Source: a virus
DNA: 26,207 nt
Direction: 5' to 3' (one strand)
IMG/VR virus record: IMGVR_UViG_3300017917_004125
Span: 1-26,207 of that record
The position numbers and the translations under genes were made by a program. A model generated the notes under the pieces. That model saw nothing but the letters and a program-made list of their open reading frames with translations. It did not search any database and was not told the origin of the DNA. The number at the start of each line of letters is the position of its first letter. Position 1 is the stretch's first letter. Positions 9,024 to 16,471 of this stretch are shown in pieces.

Positions 9024-9707
9024 TCATACTAATTTAGTTTTAGTAACTTTACCAACAAGCTTAAGTGCTTTATCATGTTCCTTATTATTTAAATGTTGTT
9101 TCAATTGTTCTTTGTCAGTTTTAGAAGCAATCTTATGAAACTTAACTAATTCCATAGCACCAATTGGTCTATGGTAATTGACAGACATTCCAAGTTCATT
9201 TATATGTTTTTTCTTAGTAACTTCTTTTGCAGTCTTAGAAGATATAACACTCCATGGATGCATCTTCATCATATATTTTGTTCCCTCAGGTGTTCCCCAA
9301 TCAAAGCGATATGGGTTTTCGTAATCCTCATATATCTTAGGATTTGATCTACCGTAATTTCTCATTATAACACCAGCTAAAGTATTTGCCTCATTCTCAA
9401 ATGTAGATCCTGTTTCTCCAGCATCAACTGTTAATCTACCATCTAAATCTTGTTTATAATGAACCAATTCATGGGCAAGGGTTCGATAAACATCTGCGGG
9501 ATGTCTACCTGCAGTATTTACGTTTATTTCTTTTAAGCCTGGGCTATATCCACCGAAACTTCTATTTTGTATAGCAATTTCTTTATTGTTTACTAGATTT
9601 ATTTTTGGCAAAGATTCAAGACCAAGTTCTCCCTTGGCGTGATCTAGAAAATGATCTAGATGTTTTTGAGATGGGTCTTCTTTAATAAAAGAACTGAATC
9701 GTTTCAT
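9024..9707 (-). CDS. HExxH zinc metallopeptidase
   Basis: A 227-aa protein with LAHELVHYKQ at 78-86 (zinc-binding His79 and His83, catalytic Glu80). The downstream FENEANTLAG (103-112) supplies a likely third ligand (Glu104 or Glu106), the gluzincin arrangement. The rest is Lys-rich and helical. The start overlaps the upstream gene by 26 bases. Phage proteases of this type may process virion or host proteins, but the substrate is unknown. It follows the ligase-like gene in the same operon. Family confident, role unknown. Confidence 0.8.
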   Translation of the reverse strand: MKRFSSFIKEDPSQKHLDHFLDHAKGELGLESLPKINLVNNKEIAIQNRSFGGYSPGLKEINVNTAGRHPADVYRTLAHELVHYKQDLDGRLTVDAGETGSTFENEANTLAGVIMRNYGRSNPKIYEDYENPYRFDWGTPEGTKYMMKMHPWSVISSKTAKEVTKKKHINELGMSVNYHRPIGAMELVKFHKIASKTDKEQLKQHLNNKEHDKALKLVGKVTKTKLV

Positions 9708-10872
9708 CTAGAAAATTCTTTCTTGAAAATTCACCTCTGTTTACCACCTTAGCCACATTATCTAAACTATTACTACCTTTGTATTTCACTACATACCCTT
9801 CTGGATGTGTATGCTCACCTTTTATCTCATGATTGTAAGGTTGTTTACCAGAATTTAAAGTATCAACTAGAACATTCTTTGCATCATCTAGATGTTTATG
9901 TGCTTTAAACAGATGCTCGAAATCTTTTTTATTTTCGTCTACTCTAAACAGAGTAGAATTGATTTCATCTCTCTTTTTCTGTTTGCCTTTTTCAGACTTT
10001 AGTTTGTCAACTTGTTTTTGTAGTTTTTCGTTAAGATGAGATCTAAAACCAGACACTGTTGGAGCAGAATTACTTTTAACTGTGCTGTTTATATATGTTT
10101 GTAAATGATCTGTCAATCCATCAACTAAGGAAGTATGATCTCTAATTTTGCCTAAGTGTTCTTTAGCTTTATCAAAATTTTTCTGAAATTCTTTTCTTTG
10201 TTCTTCAGTATAATTATTTGGTTCGTGTTGAACAGAATTATTAAACAATGCTACATCACTGTGATGGGGAAATCCATTCGGCTTTAAATTATATTCATTG
10301 TTTTCCCCATCAATTCTCGTATGTAAAGCAACCATTATCTTGGCTTTGTTTAATGCTTTGCCTTCACTTGAATTGTGGTCTATACTATAATCAATAGTGT
10401 TTTCTTTAAATTTAATCTTACCATCTTCTTTTTTCAATGTACCATCTTTTTTACTTCCCATAAAATCACCTTGAATCAATCCATGATATGGTCTAACAAC
10501 TTTATGACCATGCTCGAGTAATTGACTCATTTTAGATCTTAATCCTTCATTATGTCCAAATAATCTATTGACATCATTTTGATTGAAGGCAAATCCTCTG
10601 GCTGCTCCTTTGTAAGCTACACCAAATTTAGTTTCTCCGTCCTCTGGATCCTTTACGTAGCCCATATTAAAAGAAGGGGAACCATCTGCTTTCATACTAA
10701 TGCTTTGAACATTAGACTCTTCGCCAGCTAAATGCTTATGTAAATTTTCTAATCTTTTTAGTTCATCATTTGATTCTTGTTCGCCATAAAAATGACTCTC
10801 ACCTGCTAGATGTCTCAGATGAGGTATTGATGCATTCTTTTCTTCTGATAAAAATTCAATAAAGGATTTCAT
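9682..10872 (-). CDS. Putative nucleotidyltransferase/ligase-like protein (DUF6267-like)
   Basis: A 396-aa protein that I relate, from memory, to an uncharacterised family in T4-like phages (DUF6267). In order it carries ISMKADGSPSF (58-68, resembling the KxDG nucleotide-attachment motif I of ATP-dependent ligases), YHGLIQGDFM (129-138, resembling motif III) and PEGYVVKYKG (357-366, resembling motif IV EGxVxK). KVVNR (375-379) is a possible motif V. A long charged helical insertion (about 220-345) separates motifs III and IV. If the match is real, Lys61 would be adenylated. No OB domain is obvious. It is coupled to the upstream gene by ATGA and overlaps the downstream protease gene. The gene is certain; ligase-like chemistry is inference. 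Confidence 0.75.
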   Translation of the reverse strand: MKSFIEFLSEEKNASIPHLRHLAGESHFYGEQESNDELKRLENLHKHLAGEESNVQSISMKADGSPSFNMGYVKDPEDGETKFGVAYKGAARGFAFNQNDVNRLFGHNEGLRSKMSQLLEHGHKVVRPYHGLIQGDFMGSKKDGTLKKEDGKIKFKENTIDYSIDHNSSEGKALNKAKIMVALHTRIDGENNEYNLKPNGFPHHSDVALFNNSVQHEPNNYTEEQRKEFQKNFDKAKEHLGKIRDHTSLVDGLTDHLQTYINSTVKSNSAPTVSGFRSHLNEKLQKQVDKLKSEKGKQKKRDEINSTLFRVDENKKDFEHLFKAHKHLDDAKNVLVDTLNSGKQPYNHEIKGEHTHPEGYVVKYKGSNSLDNVAKVVNRGEFSRKNFLDETIQFFY

Positions 10873-12170
10873 GCTAATTTTACTTTTTTGTCTTGCCCGC
10901 CACTATGAATAATTATATGGGATGTTGCTGGAGATTCTGTTTCTTTAGCTTTTATTGGCTTAGTTGTTTTATCAGGCTGAGATTTTATTTCATCATCTTT
11001 TTCAATTTCAGTAGGATGAGCAATAGAAGGATGAAGTGTTGTAATTACTTCAGGAGAAGAAAATTTCTCGCCTTTACCAACTACACTAAATGATCCAAGC
11101 TTAAATTCTTTTCCATTATTATCTTTACCATACATATGAACAGATGTAGAGCCTCTATTATGAGCAATTTTGATCTGCCCTTTGGTTTTCAATAATGCAT
11201 CACGAATAGCTTGATGTGTATCGGTAATTTTATGTGTAAAATTTTCATTTAATTTAGGATTATCAATAGAAGTTAGTGTTAGTACTGGAATTTTCGTTGG
11301 TGGGGCTAAATGTTGCATTAAAATATTATGTAATTTTTCTTGACCTGGCTCATTAGATAATTTATTTAAATGTTCAAATATATCATTTGCCATTCCCGTA
11401 CGAGCTAAATGAGAACTTTTTTCAACAGCTTCTTTTACTTCACGCTGTGATTGTGTTACTTCACCTTTCCCTTTATCTGCAGCATCTACTGGATCTCTAA
11501 ATTGCCTTTTGTATCTTTCGTTATTTTTAGTTTGTTCACCTTTTACGCCAGTATTACCAAATCCATATTCTTCCATTCGTTTAAGATGATCGGAATGGTG
11601 TCTATCCATCACTTTAGAAGACATACCTAAACGAGTATCAAATCCTGCAGACGGCCTATTATCCCAAGTGACCTGTGAGGATTCGCCTCCGTATACTTTA
11701 TTACTAATACCAACGTGTGATAGTTCACCTGTCTTATTATTTTTTAATGCAACAACTAAATCTGGTTTAGTATTTTCTGGATCTGATTCACCGGTGGCTA
11801 ATGCTACATCTTTTGCTCCGCCCGGCGTATGAAAAACTTCGTGGATTTTATGATTTGGAAATCTTTTTTTCAGCTCGTTGAAAAGAACGTGGCCCGCTTC
11901 TTTACCCATAGCAACATAACGGTCTGCGTGTTGCCCCATTTTTTCATATAAAGCTTTGTGTCCTTCTTTAGGACTTCTACCGTTTTTATCCTTAAATTTA
12001 CCCATATGACCTTCGTCATGGTTTGTAAGTCCTGCCGCAGAAATAATACCTTGTCCGGTTGAATATTCATGCATCGTTCCTTTATCAGTATTAGATGCTC
12101 CAGAAATGCTTTCTGCTCTTTCAATAATCATTAGTAGTTCATATTTAAAGTCTTTAAATCGAATGGTCAT
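10869..12170 (-). CDS. Conserved phage protein, possible PD-(D/E)xK-like fold
   Basis: A 433-aa protein. Residues about 110-180 contain HTPGGAKDVALATG, then KPDLVVAL and LSHVGISNKVYGG, a spacing reminiscent of PD-(D/E)xK nucleases (PD, beta strand, then xxK), but the acidic residue is replaced (SNK). The C-terminal half includes IKIAHNRGSTSVHMYGKDN and FKLGSFSVVGKGEKF, a beta pattern, and ends in a Lys/Pro-rich tail. The ATG is preceded by AATGGGGTT and, 30 bases up, by a one-mismatch late promoter. It is coupled by ATGA to the ligase-like gene, suggesting joint action. Function unknown. Confidence 0.75.
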   Translation of the reverse strand: MTIRFKDFKYELLMIIERAESISGASNTDKGTMHEYSTGQGIISAAGLTNHDEGHMGKFKDKNGRSPKEGHKALYEKMGQHADRYVAMGKEAGHVLFNELKKRFPNHKIHEVFHTPGGAKDVALATGESDPENTKPDLVVALKNNKTGELSHVGISNKVYGGESSQVTWDNRPSAGFDTRLGMSSKVMDRHHSDHLKRMEEYGFGNTGVKGEQTKNNERYKRQFRDPVDAADKGKGEVTQSQREVKEAVEKSSHLARTGMANDIFEHLNKLSNEPGQEKLHNILMQHLAPPTKIPVLTLTSIDNPKLNENFTHKITDTHQAIRDALLKTKGQIKIAHNRGSTSVHMYGKDNNGKEFKLGSFSVVGKGEKFSSPEVITTLHPSIAHPTEIEKDDEIKSQPDKTTKPIKAKETESPATSHIIIHSGGQDKKVKLA

Positions 12171-12199
12171 TTTAACCCCATTAGAACGAATTTCTTTTA

Positions 12200-12207
12200 T
12201 ATTTATT
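12200..12207 (-). promoter_or_regulatory. Possible late promoter (one mismatch) for the 12170-9024 operon
   Basis: Minus-strand AATAAATA, one mismatch from TATAAATA, 30 bases upstream of the ATG at 12170 and just downstream of a terminator. The position suits a promoter for the three-gene operon. Confidence 0.45.
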
Positions 12208-12219
12208 AGTTCTTGAAAG

Positions 12220-12246
12220 TCAAAAAGAAAGGGCCCGAAGGCCCTA
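12220..12246 (-). terminator. Rho-independent terminator with UUCG tetraloop
   Basis: On the minus strand AGGGCC-TTCG-GGCCCT (a six-base-pair stem with the very stable cUUCGg loop) is followed by TTTCTTTTT. It ends the transcript of the winged-helix and HNH genes, before the next operon. Confidence 0.9.
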
Positions 12247-12263
12247 ACTGTATAAATATTTAT

Positions 12264-12824
12264 CTAAATATTGCTAGCCCAGGCTTTGACTACCGGGTGC
12301 AAAATATCGTCAGTGTAATCCATCTTCATCGTATTTACGATTGTTAAAACAATTTGGATGTTACCTTTGACGTATCCCTTCTTAGAATTTATTCTATCCA
12401 CGCTTGGTCTAAACGGATTACGTTTTTTCTTTGTACCAATCTCCATACTAAAGGGCAACTTAGTAATAGCACAAAGCCCTTTGCAATCATCAAATTTCTT
12501 TTGAATATACTCTGGCGTCAAATCAAAAGCTAGTTCTTTGCCTTTTGCTCGAGTCTTCAGAGCAGTATGTTCCATCTGCCCAAATTTACTTGGATCAGCT
12601 TTTCTTTTACGATAGCTGAGACCATGTTTTTCTTTAAGCTTTTTCTTTTTAGACTCCGGCAATGCTTCGAGCTTTGCTTTCTTTTGTTGATATTCCCAAC
12701 TAGAAAACGCTTTAGCTAATTCAAATTCTTCAGCTGTAAGTTCTCTAGCTTGGATTCGTTTGATCAGATTAAGCCGTTTGGCTTCTTTACAAAGTTGTTT
12801 GTCGGTAAAGTCAAATGTATTCAT
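12264..12824 (-). CDS. HNH-family endonuclease
   Basis: A 186-aa protein. The N-terminal half is Lys-rich and helical. The nuclease part is at about 86-170: [29 protein letters not shown], then [20 protein letters not shown] and VNTMK. This is the phage HNH pattern C..TG/K.P....PSxDRI...GY..GN, where the DRI and GN residues belong to the beta-beta-alpha metal site. Stand-alone HNH genes in T4-like phages often act as homing endonucleases. No ribosome binding site is visible before the ATG, and GC-rich hairpins fill the 77-base leader. It shares the promoter at 13204-13232 and ends at the UUCG terminator. Confidence 0.8.
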   Translation of the reverse strand: MNTFDFTDKQLCKEAKRLNLIKRIQARELTAEEFELAKAFSSWEYQQKKAKLEALPESKKKKLKEKHGLSYRKRKADPSKFGQMEHTALKTRAKGKELAFDLTPEYIQKKFDDCKGLCAITKLPFSMEIGTKKKRNPFRPSVDRINSKKGYVKGNIQIVLTIVNTMKMDYTDDILHPVVKAWASNI

Positions 12825-12839
12825 AGTATAAAAAGATAT

Positions 12840-12897
12840 TAAGTGCCGGTTACGGTTCCGGCGTCGCCATGGGTGGAGTGGAGGTAGGCGACCGTAT
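12840..12897 (-). other. GC-rich double hairpin in the HNH gene leader
   Basis: Two adjacent stems lie between the winged-helix stop and the HNH start: GTCGCC with GGCGAC (18-base loop) and GCCGG with CCGGC (8-base loop). The segment is far richer in GC than its surroundings and no ORF spans it. It may attenuate transcription or limit translation of the HNH gene; this is inference. Confidence 0.5.
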
Positions 12898-12901
12898 TAG
12901 A

Positions 12902-13150
12902 TTACGCTGAAAAAGCTGCGCTACCTGCTTGCTTGTAAGCAGCAGCAACCATCTGACGACTTGGCTTACCTAAGCGATAAGCAGTCTTGCCGTTCTTAGT
13001 GGTGTTGCTATAGATAGCATACCCTTCAGCACGAAGTTCACTGATACGAGGACGAACACTGTCCTGCGTACTATTAGTCAATCCAGCTAATTGTGCTGGT
13101 GTAAAATTACGACCAGATTGTAGAACTTTCAATACACGATTTTTTAACAT
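12902..13150 (-). CDS. Small winged-helix/HTH protein
   Basis: An 82-aa protein. I start at the ATG at 13150 (MLKNRVLKVL); an in-frame ATG at 13198 lies at the predicted transcription start and has no ribosome binding site, whereas 13150 follows AATGGGG. Residues 1-55 form a helix-turn-helix with wing (VLKVLQSGRNFTPAQLAGL, VRPRISELRAEGYAIYSN, KTAYRLG), and the C-terminus is PSRQMVAAAYKQAGSAAF. Similar short HTH proteins occur in cyanophages. It is first after a consensus promoter, so it is likely expressed early and may be a transcriptional regulator. Confidence 0.85.
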   Translation of the reverse strand: MLKNRVLKVLQSGRNFTPAQLAGLTNSTQDSVRPRISELRAEGYAIYSNTTKNGKTAYRLGKPSRQMVAAAYKQAGSAAFSA

Positions 13151-13203
13151 AAAAACCCCATTAACAAATGTCGCAAATAGGTGTGCGACTAACACCATAC
13201 TTA

Positions 13204-13232
13204 ATTATAATATAAACAGACTTAAGTGTCAA
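13204..13232 (-). promoter_or_regulatory. Consensus sigma70-type promoter
   Basis: The minus strand reads TTGACA (13232-13227), exactly 17 bases, TATAAT (13209-13204). The predicted start is near 13197, about 47 bases before the winged-helix ATG. The -35 overlaps the stop codon of the 55-aa gene. Confidence 0.9.
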
Positions 13233-13396
13233 TCTGAAGTTATCCAAAAGTATGCATAATCATCTGCTTCTTTTTTGGTTTCAAAATAAACCTCATCCTC
13301 AGTATCAAAATAAGCATTGTATAAAAACACTCTGTATCCACCAAAAGTTCTTGCCTCAACAATAGCTAGTTTATTTCCTCTTTGGAGTTGCTGCAT
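13229..13396 (-). CDS. 55-aa conserved-looking small protein
   Basis: An ORF of 55 codons from the ATG at 13396-13394, preceded by AAGGAAG eight to ten bases upstream. It overlaps the 3' end of the omega-subunit gene by 26 bases and fills the remaining gap before the next promoter. The protein is aromatic and acidic ([20 protein letters not shown], then [15 protein letters not shown]). The periodic aromatics suggest a small folded alpha/beta protein; I believe similar short proteins occur in T4-like cyanophages, but know no function. Confidence 0.7.
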   Translation of the reverse strand: MQQLQRGNKLAIVEARTFGGYRVFLYNAYFDTEDEVYFETKKEADDYAYFWITSD

Positions 13397-13595
13397 TTCT
13401 TAACTTCCTTAGATATTCTCTACCTACTATTCCTTGTTCTATTTCCCTAATTGCTGTAACTATAGGTCTATTCTTGTCACCTAAAGTTGATCTATGTCCT
13501 CGTTTCAATTCTCTTGCCCTTGCTGCAGCAATCAAGACCATGTCGTATTTATTTCCAATTTTAATTGAAGCTACTTCAGAGGTTATTCTTGCCAT
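13371..13595 (-). CDS. rpoZ: RNA polymerase omega subunit homologue (RpoZ-like)
   Basis: A 74-aa protein closely matching bacterial omega: MARIT..., [20 protein letters not shown] at 11-30 (compare KIGNRFDLVLVAARRARQM in E. coli) and [17 protein letters not shown] (46-62). In bacteria omega wraps the C-terminal part of beta' and helps assembly and promoter choice. The bacterial C-terminal extension is shorter here, ending in a basic [12 protein letters not shown] tail. GGAG six bases before the ATG confirms the start, which lies inside the 3' end of hldD (20-base overlap). A phage copy could replace or supplement the host subunit to alter transcription; that role is inferred. Confidence 0.9.
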   Translation of the reverse strand: MARITSEVASIKIGNKYDMVLIAAARARELKRGHRSTLGDKNRPIVTAIREIEQGIVGREYLRKLRNAATPKRK

Positions 13596-14373
13596 GTATT
13601 ACTCCATTTAGTTTAGTTACATCTGCACAAGTATAAGTTTGATACTGCTTTTTTATATTTTCTGGCATTGGGATATACTCAATTTTAGCATTATGCTTAT
13701 CTGCTATTTCTTGAGCTACTGTTAGAAAAGATTTAGTTTCTCCCATTCCAACATTAAAAATACCACTTTCATCTTTTTCAAGCATTAGTTTATGTACATT
13801 GCAAACAGTATCTACATGAATAAAATCTCTTTCAAAGTTTTCACTACCTTCGAATATTTTTATCACACCTGTTTCTTTAGCTTGTTTTTCAAATTTATGA
13901 TATGGGCTAGCTTGATCTCCTTTATGATCTTCATGCGATCCATACACATTAAAATATCGCATTCCTTGAACAATAATATTAGTTTTCTTAGTAAAGAAAA
14001 CATTTTCCATATAACGATCTATAATAAACTTAGACCAAGCATATGGGCTTTGAGGAGATTTTGGCGCATTTTCAGCAAAATTTGTACCTAAGCCATAAAC
14101 ACTTGCAGAACTTGCATATTGTAAATTCACATTATATTGTCTACATAGCAAGGATAGTGCTAAAGTAAATTCTACATTCTGATGATAAACTTTTTCTACG
14201 TTTGTCTCAGTAGTAGCGCTTATTGCACCAAGATGTATAACCCAATCTAATTTTTTAAAAATTTTATTATCAAATACTTCATTCCATTCATAGAAATATA
14301 AGTTGTGATCGAACAAGGCTTTTACCATGTTTTGACCAATAAAACCTTTATAACCTGTAATTAGTATGTTCAT
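13576..14373 (-). CDS. hldD: ADP-heptose 6-epimerase-like protein (HldD), C-terminally truncated
   Basis: A 265-aa extended short-chain dehydrogenase. Seen: Rossmann motif GYKGFIG (7-13), HLGA..SATTE (47-56), YASSASVYG (86-94), catalytic Tyr111-xxx-Lys115, [20 protein letters not shown] (137-156) and the HldD signature [11 protein letters not shown] (174-184). HldD converts ADP-D-glycero-D-manno-heptose to the L,D form for lipopolysaccharide core. E. coli HldD has 310 residues; this one stops after the region equivalent to QADLTNL, losing about 40 residues, where the omega gene begins. Active-site residues are kept. It may still be active, or be a decaying gene. It is coupled to the upstream YkuK-like gene by ATGA. 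A role in altering host surface sugars is plausible. Confidence 0.85.
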   Translation of the reverse strand: MNILITGYKGFIGQNMVKALFDHNLYFYEWNEVFDNKIFKKLDWVIHLGAISATTETNVEKVYHQNVEFTLALSLLCRQYNVNLQYASSASVYGLGTNFAENAPKSPQSPYAWSKFIIDRYMENVFFTKKTNIIVQGMRYFNVYGSHEDHKGDQASPYHKFEKQAKETGVIKIFEGSENFERDFIHVDTVCNVHKLMLEKDESGIFNVGMGETKSFLTVAQEIADKHNAKIEYIPMPENIKKQYQTYTCADVTKLNGVIHGKNNL

Positions 14374-14837
14374 GCTATTTTAAGTTCTTTAAGACGATCT
14401 GCAGCATAAGATGCAGCAAAAGCGTTTGGTTTCACTAAAGGTATGACATTACATGTACCCTTTATGTATCCTACCGCCTGGGATAGTACAACATTACTTA
14501 CATGATCGTCATCCGGGTTTATGTCAAGATGCACTTCAACGTCTCGGTCTACTAGAACTTCCTGTAGTTTCAAGTATAACTCACTTATCTTATATACTTC
14601 ATTCATTAAACGAAAGGTTGGTTTAGATGCTTTTTGATCGTAATCTCTTTCTGTAATTACTTCGCCAAAAATTTTACATCCATGTTTTCCGTCGATATGA
14701 ACAACAATGGCAAGAATATAATCCGCGTACCATACATTGTTTCTTCTGTATCTTTCAGAATCACATCCAATGTAAATTTTAGTTTGAGGACTTTGTGCTT
14801 CTATAAAATGTTTTACTTGCTCTAAATTAAGTTTCAT
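14370..14837 (-). CDS. RNase H-like YkuK family protein (DUF458)
   Basis: A 155-aa protein starting at the ATG at 14837, which follows AAGGTG at good spacing; the longer frame would run into the tRNA gene upstream. Motifs match the YkuK/DUF458 family with an RNase H-like fold: IYIGCDSERYRR (acidic first strand), FRLMNEVYKISELYLKLQEVL, VEVHLDINPDDDHVSN (second acidic site) and AVGYIKG, KPNAFAASYAADRL. The conserved Asp residues suggest metal-dependent nuclease chemistry, but activity is unproven for the family. The stop overlaps the hldD start (ATGA). It lies directly downstream of a tRNA gene, so it may be transcribed with the tRNAs. Confidence 0.85.
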   Translation of the reverse strand: MKLNLEQVKHFIEAQSPQTKIYIGCDSERYRRNNVWYADYILAIVVHIDGKHGCKIFGEVITERDYDQKASKPTFRLMNEVYKISELYLKLQEVLVDRDVEVHLDINPDDDHVSNVVLSQAVGYIKGTCNVIPLVKPNAFAASYAADRLKELKIA

Positions 14838-14850
14838 AGTACACCTTAAA

Positions 14851-14929
14851 TGGTGCCCCCTCACGGAGTCGAACCGCGCACCAACAGATTATGAGTCTGC
14901 TGCTCTAACCAAGCATGAGCTAAGGGGGC
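14851..14929 (-). tRNA. tRNA with CAT anticodon, probably Ile2
   Basis: A complete cloverleaf with encoded CCA: acceptor GCCCCCT/AGGGGGC, D-arm AGCTC...GAGC, anticodon loop CTCATAA, T-loop TTCGACT. The body (CCCTTAGCTCA, GGTTAGAGCAG) resembles E. coli ileX more than elongator tRNA-Met. It may therefore be the lysidine-modified species reading AUA, useful in an AT-rich genome. The elongator Met alternative is not excluded. Confidence 0.9.
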
Positions 14930-15540
14930 TATAAAAACAATTCGTTTACTAATTTAGATTCGCCTATTTTACCTTTGATAAAAACATTAAATACCAATGC
15001 CAATCTATCATTAATTGAATGGGACTCGGTCACAGAATGCTCTAAAAAAGAAGGGAAAATGAACAAATCATTATTAATAGGTTTTTCTATCCAATTACTG
15101 CTATTAAAAATATTATAATCTATAGTATTAAAGTCAAAAAACTGATTCAGTATATTTTTTCTATCGTCGCTATGAAATACTATACTACCAGATAATTCAT
15201 CAACTGACAGATATAAAATTCCGCTGATCAAACTATTCTTGTGATTATGCTTATGAGCCCAATCGCCTTTATGGTGTAAGGTTAACCAAGAATTAGTAAT
15301 AACAAAATCTACACTGTCACTTATTCTTAATACATCAAATGCAAAATGATTAATATGTTTAAGAATAACTTTCTTAACATTAGAAATATGATTTTTTTCT
15401 AAAACATACTTATCCTCTGACATAAATCCATTTTGAATACGTGTAAACTTCAACTTTTTAAAATAATCTATTTCAACATTAAGTGATTCCAAATTAGTTT
15501 TATAAACTGGAACTGAAAAGAGAGGTATAACATTATTCAT
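14929..15540 (-). CDS. Putative Fe(II)/2-oxoglutarate-dependent oxygenase (1)
   Basis: A 203-aa protein with the pattern of the phage 2OG-Fe(II) oxygenase group (PF13759-like): NSWLTLHHKGDWAHKHNHKN (83-102) with His98/His100, then SGILYLS, distal His168 in FPSFLEHSV and Arg179 in DRLALVFNV for 2-oxoglutarate binding. Such enzymes hydroxylate proteins, nucleic acids or small molecules; the substrate is unknown. The TAG stop shares its last base with the 5' end of the tRNA at 14851-14929, so tRNA processing should cut at the end of the coding region. It lies between two tRNAs, with two further oxygenase-like genes in the cluster. Confidence 0.75.
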   Translation of the reverse strand: MNNVIPLFSVPVYKTNLESLNVEIDYFKKLKFTRIQNGFMSEDKYVLEKNHISNVKKVILKHINHFAFDVLRISDSVDFVITNSWLTLHHKGDWAHKHNHKNSLISGILYLSVDELSGSIVFHSDDRKNILNQFFDFNTIDYNIFNSSNWIEKPINNDLFIFPSFLEHSVTESHSINDRLALVFNVFIKGKIGESKLVNELFL

Positions 15541-15541
15541 T

Positions 15542-15629
15542 TGGTACCCAGGGCGGGATTCGAACCCGCATCGTTTCTAATGTGACAGATTTTAAGTCTG
15601 TTGCGTTTCACCAATTTCGCCACCTGGGC
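15542..15629 (-). tRNA. tRNA-Leu (TAA)
   Basis: Class II tRNA with encoded CCA: acceptor GCCCAGG/CCTGGGT, anticodon loop CTTAAAA, a variable arm of about 16 bases, T-loop TTCGAAT. Reads UUA/UUG. Confidence 0.95.
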
Positions 15630-15666
15630 ATAATAAAATTATAATTGCTTTAGAAAAATAAATCAA

Positions 15667-15699
15667 GCAAAAATTAACCCGGATTCAAACCGGGTTAAC
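15667..15699 (-). terminator. Rho-independent terminator
   Basis: A perfect nine-base-pair stem (TTAACCCGG with CCGGGTTAA, seven-base loop) followed by TTTTT on the minus strand, just after the 66-aa gene. It separates that gene from the tRNA-Leu (TAA) segment, although some readthrough would be needed if no promoter lies between. Confidence 0.85.
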
Positions 15700-15703
15700 C
15701 AAA

Positions 15704-15904
15704 TTATTCGTCTCTAACAGGAAATTCTTCCTCTTCGGGGAGTTCTTCCCGTTGTACAGATTGAATAACAAGATTAACATTTTCATGCCCTTGAAGTTCC
15801 TGTACTAAATCGTTGAGTATTCGAAGTACTTTAACATGATCTCCGGCATCCTCACATGAAAAATTCACTTCCATGTCAAAGGTTTCTAGTTGTAATTTTA
15901 GCAT
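15704..15904 (-). CDS. Small acidic protein, unknown function
   Basis: A 66-aa protein. The ATG at 15904 is chosen over that at 15910 because TAGGAG lies six bases before 15904 and directly abuts the other. The N-terminus alternates like a beta strand (LKLQLETFDMEVNFSCED), a helix follows (VLRILNDLVQELQGHE), then a second strand and an acidic tail (EELPEEEEFPVRDE). The order resembles a small ferredoxin-like half, but I recognise no family. It ends at a strong terminator. Confidence 0.75.
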   Translation of the reverse strand: MLKLQLETFDMEVNFSCEDAGDHVKVLRILNDLVQELQGHENVNLVIQSVQREELPEEEEFPVRDE

Positions 15905-15913
15905 ATTCATCTC

Positions 15914-15932
15914 CTAAATAATTATTATTTAG
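15914..15932. repeat. AT-rich inverted repeat over the leader of the 66-aa gene
   Basis: CTAAATAA, three bases, TTATTTAG form an eight-base-pair dyad immediately upstream of, and touching, the ribosome binding site. It could be an operator or an RNA hairpin limiting translation; low complexity makes chance possible. Confidence 0.4.
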
Positions 15933-15945
15933 TCTTGAGAAACAG

Positions 15946-16464
15946 TCACTCAACATTAAATGCTATGATAGTTTTTCTATTATTGGAAACATTTACAGGT
16001 GAACAATGCCAAACCATACTTGGAAAAGTCAAAATGTCTCCTTCTTTGACATTCGGCATAATATGTTCTTTAGATAAAGGATCTTTTAATAGAGTACCAG
16101 GAGTTCCTTCTGGTAGTTCAACATAATAAACACTTGCCCAAGTAGAAGCTCTATGTTGATGCCAACTATGTATATCATTTTTATAATATTGCTGATACCA
16201 GATATTTTGAAAGACAGGTTGATCATATTCTAAAAATTGAAATACTTTATCCATATGATTATATAGATGGTCGCCTAATACGTCTATGTATGATCTTTGA
16301 TATTCCCTATCAATGTAAAAATCACCTTTGCTTATTCTGTTTGGTCCTTCTTTCACAGAAGAACCTGGATCGTGTTGTATACAATCCAACAATTTATTTT
16401 TTAGTAAACTATGTTTATCAAATTTAGAAATGACATAGTTAATTGATAATGAAAATTTTTGCAT
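15946..16464 (-). CDS. Putative Fe(II)/2-oxoglutarate-dependent oxygenase (2)
   Basis: A 172-aa protein with the same overall pattern as the 203-aa gene nearby: NIWYQQYYKNDIHSWHQHRA (87-106) with His102/His104, SVYYVELPEG, then GDILTFPSMVWHCSPVNVS (142-160) with distal His153, and Arg163 before a final strand (KTIIAFNV). This is typical of 2OG-Fe(II) oxygenases of the PF13759 type in T4-like cyanophages. Substrate unknown. It lies directly downstream of tRNA-Gly (GCC). No clear purine-rich ribosome binding site is seen before the ATG. Confidence 0.75.
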   Translation of the reverse strand: MQKFSLSINYVISKFDKHSLLKNKLLDCIQHDPGSSVKEGPNRISKGDFYIDREYQRSYIDVLGDHLYNHMDKVFQFLEYDQPVFQNIWYQQYYKNDIHSWHQHRASTWASVYYVELPEGTPGTLLKDPLSKEHIMPNVKEGDILTFPSMVWHCSPVNVSNNRKTIIAFNVE

Positions 16465-16471
16465 AAATTAT

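Noticed and set aside
12251-12258. TATAAATA on the plus strand
   Set aside because: No plus-strand gene follows, and it is part of an AT-rich palindrome at the end of the HNH gene.
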